A stretch of 54,165 bases of DNA, taken from JAWLDA01 sp041686855 (GTDB lineage: Bacteria > Bacillota > Limnochordia > DTU080 > RSA5). Both the position numbers and the translations under genes were made by a program. The DNA is taken from assembly GCA_041686855.1 (NCBI GenBank), contig JAWLDA010000021.1, forward strand, positions 1-54,165. Direction: 5' to 3'. The notes under the pieces are model-generated. The model ran no database searches. It was not told the DNA's origin and was given only the letters and a program-made list of their open reading frames with translations. Below are positions 49,836 to 54,165 of the stretch, piece after piece; the first letter of the stretch is position 1; the number at the start of each line of letters is the position of its first letter.

Positions 49836-51176
49836 ATGGAAACGTTGCGTGCAGGCGTTGGTAGATTGGTGATCACTCCGCCGTTAGGCACCTCCCTACT
49901 CGGCTTGCTACACGATCGGAAGGCAGCCGACATTGAAGACGATCTCTTCGCAAAAGCGCTGGTCCTTGACGACGGCCGACATCCGGTCGCAATCGTCCTC
50001 CTCGACGTCATCGCAGTTCTCGCACGGGATGTAGCCAAGATCCGCCAGCGTGTCGAAGAGCATACCCACATCCCCAGCACTAACGTCCTAGTCGCTTGCA
50101 CTCATACCCACACCGGACCAGCCACCTTTTCAATGGCCGGAATCGAAAGGGACGAGGCTTACTGCGAATGGATGGTCGAGCGAGCCGCCGACAGTGTGCG
50201 ACTTGCCGTACAGCGCCTTCAACCTGCCCGGGCGGCTGTCGGCGTCGGGCAGGCGGAGGGCATCAGCTTCTGCCGTCGTTATCTCATGTCCGACGGCACG
50301 GTCCGCTGTAATCCCGGCGCAAACAATCCGGACGTCCGACACGTGATGGGTACGGTCGATCCCGACGTAGGCGTACTCTATGTTGAGACGCCGGAAGGCG
50401 CCCCTCTTGCGGCGGTTGTCAACTTCTGCCTTCACTACGTCGGCACGGACGACTCACTCGCCGTCTCGGCCGATTACTTCGGACACTTCGAGCGAGCCAT
50501 GCAGCGATTCAAAGGCGCTGACTTCACCGCGATGCTCATGAATGGGGCCCAAGGTCACACGAACAACGTGAATATCTTTGACCCGCCGACCCGACGCGGC
50601 TCCGCCCAGGCGCGCCACGTAGCAGAGATCCTAGCCGGCGAAGTGACGCGAGTCATCGGCGGACTCAAGACCGAGCCTGATCCGACTCTCGGCGCCGCGG
50701 CGACGCGACTCACCTTCAAGCGCAAAGAGGTGACAAAGGACGATGAGCGGATTGCCCGCGAGATACTAGCCGGAGCGATAAGTGGTGGTCCCGGCCCCTT
50801 CAGTTGGGTTGTCGGCCATCCGATTCCCCCTCGCACCCGTAACGTCTATGCGATCGAGACCCTCGAGGTCGCTAAACTCCCCTTGCATCTCGAGACTGAA
50901 TTGCAAGTGCTGCGGGTTGGAGACGCCGCCATTGTCGCGCTCCCCGGTGAGTTCTTCGCAGAGATCGGAATCGCCATTAAAGAGCGTTCGAGTGCGAGCA
51001 AGACCTTCGTCGTCGGGCTTGCCAACGACTTCATCGGGTACGTCCCTACCGACAAGGCGCTCAGTGAAGAGGGCGGGTACGAAACCTGGACCTCGCGCTG
51101 GTCCTTACCCGACGTCGGCGCGGGCTCGCTCTTTAGCGACGCCTCCGCCGACATAATCACCCGACTCTTTGCGTAA
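49836..51176 (+). CDS. Neutral-ceramidase N-domain-like hydrolase
   Basis: 446 residues, no signal peptide. It has the N-terminal-domain pattern of neutral/alkaline ceramidases: RAGVGRLVITPPLGT at the start, the zinc-ligand segment VACTHTHTGP, a second ligand region NFCLHYVG ... VSADYFGHFERAM, and LMNGAQGHTNN. The C-terminal immunoglobulin-like domain of true ceramidases is absent. Such short proteins are common in sugar loci of soil and marine bacteria with unknown substrates; an amide or N-acyl sugar hydrolase is a reasonable guess. It is 27 bases before the dehydratase gene. Confidence 0.75.
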   Translation: METLRAGVGRLVITPPLGTSLLGLLHDRKAADIEDDLFAKALVLDDGRHPVAIVLLDVIAVLARDVAKIRQRVEEHTHIPSTNVLVACTHTHTGPATFSMAGIERDEAYCEWMVERAADSVRLAVQRLQPARAAVGVGQAEGISFCRRYLMSDGTVRCNPGANNPDVRHVMGTVDPDVGVLYVETPEGAPLAAVVNFCLHYVGTDDSLAVSADYFGHFERAMQRFKGADFTAMLMNGAQGHTNNVNIFDPPTRRGSAQARHVAEILAGEVTRVIGGLKTEPDPTLGAAATRLTFKRKEVTKDDERIAREILAGAISGGPGPFSWVVGHPIPPRTRNVYAIETLEVAKLPLHLETELQVLRVGDAAIVALPGEFFAEIGIAIKERSSASKTFVVGLANDFIGYVPTDKALSEEGGYETWTSRWSLPDVGAGSLFSDASADIITRLFA

Positions 51177-51203
51177 TCGAGACCCAGACGAGGTGATATA
51201 GAC

Positions 51204-52946
51204 GTGACTTCAATGGGAGAGACGAAACTGCGCAGCGCTGAATGGTTTCAGGGCCGCGGAGAGTTGGGGCTGCAGCATCGCGCCGCATTGAGGGCTATGG
51301 GCATCGCGGCCGAACACTACGTGGGTCGACCGATCATCGGCATCGCTAACTCCTGGAGCGAGTTGAACAACTGCAACGCCGGGCTGCGAGAGGTGGCCGA
51401 CGCAGTCAAGCGTGGCGTGATCGCCGCCGGCGGGCTCCCACTCGAGTTTCCTACCATCTCTCTGGGTGAAGAGTTCACAAAGCCCTCGGCGATGCTGTAT
51501 CGAAACCTTATGGCCATGGACGTCGAGGAGATGCTCCGTTCCAACCCGATCGACGGAGTCGTGCTCCTGTGCAACTGCGACAAGACGACACCCGCTCAGT
51601 TGATGGGTGCCGCCAGTGCCAATCTCCCAGCGATCCAGGTCGCTGGTGGCCCTCGCACGTCCAGCCATTGGCGAGGCGAAGAGGTCGGCAGCGGTACTGA
51701 CCTCTGGCGGATTTGGGACGAGTACCGGTCCGGTAGACTCGACGAACAAGGATGGAACGAGTTTGAGCGGTGCATCGGGTGTAGTGTGGGCAATTGTAAT
51801 GTGATGGGTACTGCCTCCACGATGACGGGGCTCTCAGAGGCCCTTGGCATGATGCTTCCGGGAACCTCGAGCATTGCCGCCACGGACGCTCTGCGCCTTA
51901 CAGCCGCCGAAGAGAGTGGCCGCCGCATCGTCGAGCTCGTCGAAGAAGACCTCAGGCCAAGAGAGATTATGACGCCCGCTGCGTTTGAGAACGCCGTGCG
52001 GGTGCTGATGGCTCTGGGGGGCTCCACCAACGCCATCATTCACCTGATTGCCATCGCGGGGCGACTCGGTCTCCCACTTCCATTAGTGCGCTTTGACGAG
52101 CTCTCCCGGACGACTCCCTTCATCACCGATGTGAAGCCGTCGGGTAGCCACTTGATGGAGGCGTTTCATGCCGCAGGGGGTATCCCTGCAGTCATGCATG
52201 AGATCGCGCACCTCCTGCATCCCGACTGCCGTACGGTGAGCGGGCGGACGATAGGTGAGATCGCCGACTCTGCTGCTTCGTTCAACCACAAGGTGATCCG
52301 CCAGGTCCGCAACCCACTGCGCTCCGAGGGAGCGATCGCTCTCCTCAATGGAAACCTCGCGCCTCGGGGCGCCATTCTCAAAACATCGGCCGCGTCGACG
52401 GCGCTACTCTGCCACGAAGGCAGGGCGATCGTCTTCGACTCCTATCAGGAGATGCTCGCGCGGATCGACAGCGAAGAGCTCGATGTTCGCCCCGACGACG
52501 TACTGGTACTCCGCAACGCTGGCCCCAAAGGTGTCCCGGGAATGCCAGAGTGGGGTATGATTCCAATCCCCGCCAAGCTCCAAAAGGAGGGCGTCACTGA
52601 CATGGTACGGATCAGCGATTCCCGGATGAGTGGCACTAGCTACGGTACGGTGGTCCTGCACATCGCACCCGAGGCCTCGGCCGGTGGGCCGCTCGCTGTG
52701 GTGGAGAATGGGGATCGCATTCGCCTCGACGCGGGCGCTCGGAGTCTAGAGCTCCTTGTCGACGACGTCGAGTTACGCCGCAGGTTGGAGCGCTGGACCC
52801 CGCCAACGACACCCCATGTGCGCGGCTACCCGCGCCTTTACATCGATCATGTGTTGCAGGCGGATGAAGGATGTGACTTCGACTTTCTGCGCCCTCAGTC
52901 AAAGGAAGCGCTGACGTTTGTTCCCCCGATCGTTGGCCGTAGCTAA
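51204..52946 (+). CDS. IlvD/Edd-family sugar-acid dehydratase
   Basis: 580 residues, the length of pentonate/hexonate dehydratases. Iron-sulfur ligands are in LLCNCDKTTPAQ and CIGCSVGNCNVMGTASTM, and the catalytic serine is in ISDSRMSGTSYG. The segment GRGELGLQHRAALRAMG and the family block YVGRPIIGIANSWSELNNCN place it near L-arabinonate/D-xylonate dehydratases rather than dihydroxy-acid dehydratase of valine synthesis. It would remove water from an aldonic acid to give a 2-keto-3-deoxy acid. GTG at 51204 has GAGGTG at good spacing. It is followed by an oxidoreductase gene after 23 bases. Confidence 0.9.
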   Translation: MTSMGETKLRSAEWFQGRGELGLQHRAALRAMGIAAEHYVGRPIIGIANSWSELNNCNAGLREVADAVKRGVIAAGGLPLEFPTISLGEEFTKPSAMLYRNLMAMDVEEMLRSNPIDGVVLLCNCDKTTPAQLMGAASANLPAIQVAGGPRTSSHWRGEEVGSGTDLWRIWDEYRSGRLDEQGWNEFERCIGCSVGNCNVMGTASTMTGLSEALGMMLPGTSSIAATDALRLTAAEESGRRIVELVEEDLRPREIMTPAAFENAVRVLMALGGSTNAIIHLIAIAGRLGLPLPLVRFDELSRTTPFITDVKPSGSHLMEAFHAAGGIPAVMHEIAHLLHPDCRTVSGRTIGEIADSAASFNHKVIRQVRNPLRSEGAIALLNGNLAPRGAILKTSAASTALLCHEGRAIVFDSYQEMLARIDSEELDVRPDDVLVLRNAGPKGVPGMPEWGMIPIPAKLQKEGVTDMVRISDSRMSGTSYGTVVLHIAPEASAGGPLAVVENGDRIRLDAGARSLELLVDDVELRRRLERWTPPTTPHVRGYPRLYIDHVLQADEGCDFDFLRPQSKEALTFVPPIVGRS

Positions 52947-52969
52947 GAATTGAGCGAAGGGGTGATTTG

Positions 52970-54073
52970 ATGAAGACCATCAAGGTTGGAATTGTTGGTC
53001 GTCGTGGCGGCTCGTGCATCCGAGCGCTCAAGGCTCTGCCGCAAACCGAGCTCGTCGCGTTTTGCGACCTCGACGAAGAGCTCCTCCGGCGGATGCAGCA
53101 AGAGCATGACGTACCCTACACCTATACCAACTTTGAAGCGATGCTCGATTCACCGATTGACGCCGTCGTGATCGGTACTCCCATGCCACTACACGTTCCC
53201 CAAAGCGTTGCGGCGCTCAACGCGGGCAAGCATGTTCTGAGCGAAGTGCCTGCTGCCGTCTCGATGGACGAGTGTTGGGAGCTGGTGGAGACCGTCAAAC
53301 GCACGGGTAAGACGTACATGATGGCCGAGAATTACTGTTACATCCGTGAGAACATCCTTGTGCGCGAGCTCGTCCGGCACGGTATGTTTGGGGACGTCTA
53401 CTTCGGATCGGGAGCCTACATCCACGAACTGAAGGAGCTCAATGAGAAGACCCCTTGGCGTCGGGTATGGCAGACAGGGCGCAACGGAAATACCTACCCC
53501 ACCCACTCGCTCGGACCTCTTATGCAGTGGCTGAACGACCGTGTCGAGAGCGTCTGCTGTTTAGGGAGTGGCCACCACTACCGCGACCCGCGCGGCGCGC
53601 ATTACGAGAATGAGGACACCACCATCACTCTGTGCAAGCTCTCCCGCGGCGGACTCGTCGAGCTCAGGCTTGACATGCTCTCTAACCGTCCGAGCAATGC
53701 CGCACTTTACACATTACAGGGAACCAAAGGCTGCTACGAAGCGCCCCGGTCCAGTCGGGGAATCGCAGAACAACCAAAGATCTGGCTCGCGGATCACGCC
53801 GATCATCCGGAGGAGTGGCGACCTCTCTCCGACTTTGAGGAGCACCTTCCCGACCACGTCAAGAACCCGCCTACCGAAGCACTGCGGTCCGGGCACTGGG
53901 GCGGGGATTATTGGGAGGTGTTGGACTTCGTACGAGCCATCGAGACCGGCGATCCACCGGCGATCGATGTCGTCACCGCCGTCGAATGGACTGCCGTAGG
54001 CCTGTGTTCAATGGAGTCCATTCGACGAGGCGGGGCACCGGTCGACGTGCCAAACTTTCGCGCCTACGCCTAG
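52970..54073 (+). CDS. Gfo/Idh/MocA-family oxidoreductase, GH109-like
   Basis: 367 residues. An N-terminal NAD(P)-binding fold with VGIVGRRGGSCIRAL is followed by GTPMPLHVPQSVAALNAGKHVLSEVPAA and AENYCYIRENILVREL. The segments GAYIHELKELN and GNTYPTHSLGPLMQWLN recall GH109 alpha-N-acetylgalactosaminidases, which are hydrolases using a tightly bound NAD. Either a sugar dehydrogenase or an NAD-dependent glycosidase is possible. ATG at 52970 has AAGGGGTG at good spacing. No signal peptide. Last complete gene in the window; the block may continue to the right. Confidence 0.85.
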   Translation: MKTIKVGIVGRRGGSCIRALKALPQTELVAFCDLDEELLRRMQQEHDVPYTYTNFEAMLDSPIDAVVIGTPMPLHVPQSVAALNAGKHVLSEVPAAVSMDECWELVETVKRTGKTYMMAENYCYIRENILVRELVRHGMFGDVYFGSGAYIHELKELNEKTPWRRVWQTGRNGNTYPTHSLGPLMQWLNDRVESVCCLGSGHHYRDPRGAHYENEDTTITLCKLSRGGLVELRLDMLSNRPSNAALYTLQGTKGCYEAPRSSRGIAEQPKIWLADHADHPEEWRPLSDFEEHLPDHVKNPPTEALRSGHWGGDYWEVLDFVRAIETGDPPAIDVVTAVEWTAVGLCSMESIRRGGAPVDVPNFRAYA

Positions 54074-54165
54074 GAGCCTGTGTGAGTAAACCGTCTTAAT
54101 TATGCATGAAAATATCAACTGAATAGCGAAGACGTGTTGTATGAAGCGCTTTCGAGAGTACGAAC
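54074..54165 (+). other. Right-edge sequence after the oxidoreductase gene
   Basis: 92 bases, AT-richer than the genes before it. No hairpin with a T run and no start site were seen, so the end of the catabolic transcript is not defined here. Confidence 0.5.

Noticed and set aside
51204..52946. Dihydroxy-acid dehydratase of branched-chain amino acid synthesis (IlvD)
   Set aside because: Length, N-terminal segment and catabolic context fit sugar-acid dehydratases; no other isoleucine/valine genes are nearby.
1..54165. CRISPR array, insertion sequence, integrase or prophage genes
   Set aside because: No regularly spaced repeats, transposase or integrase motifs were seen on either strand.

Overview
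The window looks like a chromosomal segment of a Gram-positive, Bacillota-type bacterium, probably a deep-branching, moderately GC-rich one. This is inferred from gene content and signals, not from a search. The supporting points are: lysS and greA sit directly beside an rRNA-operon leader carrying a Bacillus-like 'TTGAAAACTAAAC' box; a Rex redox repressor is present, as are YesL-, YqaA/DedA- and YetF/DUF421-type membrane proteins; vitamin B6 is made by PdxS/PdxT; there are many clean sigma-A promoters (TTGACA/TATAAT-like); GTG and TTG starts with strong GGAGG sites are frequent. Almost everything from 1 to about 43 kb is housekeeping. The last 11 kb is an accessory catabolic locus.

Layout. 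1-305: leader and two tandem promoters of an rRNA operon that runs leftward off the window. 0.3-5.2 kb (minus): greA and lysS, preceded by a three-gene unit of a helix-turn-helix regulator, a 'quinate 5-dehydrogenase'-type protein and a protein resembling cyanobacterial acyl-ACP reductase. 5.3-13.3 kb (minus): rpmE, a LysM/M23 murein hydrolase, rho with a structured leader, a DUF151 protein, then pyrG, a YesL-like protein, speB and speE. 13.4-24.3 kb (plus): one tightly overlapping operon of seven genes of the MoxR/DUF58/VWA (Bat-like) type. 24.4-32.2 kb (minus): a ten-gene chain of polyprenyl diphosphate synthase, two molybdopterin-type proteins, tatA, two tatC genes, hemD, hemB, hemL and ndk, with rex immediately upstream. 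32.3-38.1 kb (minus): rex, htrA, pdxST and pabBC. 38.2-42.9 kb: a membrane-anchored fragment of a solute-binding fold, folD, glycerate kinase, DedA and DUF421 proteins, and tRNA-Arg. 43.0-43.2 kb: tRNA-Gly and tRNA-Thr.

43.3-54.1 kb is a sugar or glycoconjugate utilisation locus. It holds an ABC solute-binding protein behind a perfect 16-bp palindrome, a cytosolic Asp-box (BNR) protein, a LacI regulator, a two-domain alpha/beta hydrolase whose first domain has lost its nucleophile, a ceramidase-N-like protein, an IlvD/Edd sugar-acid dehydratase and a GH109-like Gfo/Idh/MocA oxidoreductase. The substrate cannot be read from the sequence, and the transporter permeases are not in the window.

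The observations most worth following are: (1) a hairpin that buries both the Shine-Dalgarno and the GTG start of htrA, as an RNA thermometer would; (2) the acyl-ACP-reductase-like gene in a small operon with its own regulator and a 20-bp operator; (3) the accessory catabolic locus; (4) a greA leader with a consensus promoter and a terminator-like hairpin; (5) the Rex-linked respiratory-cofactor supercluster with an out-of-frame tatA/tatC overlap. No CRISPR array, insertion sequence or prophage gene was seen.
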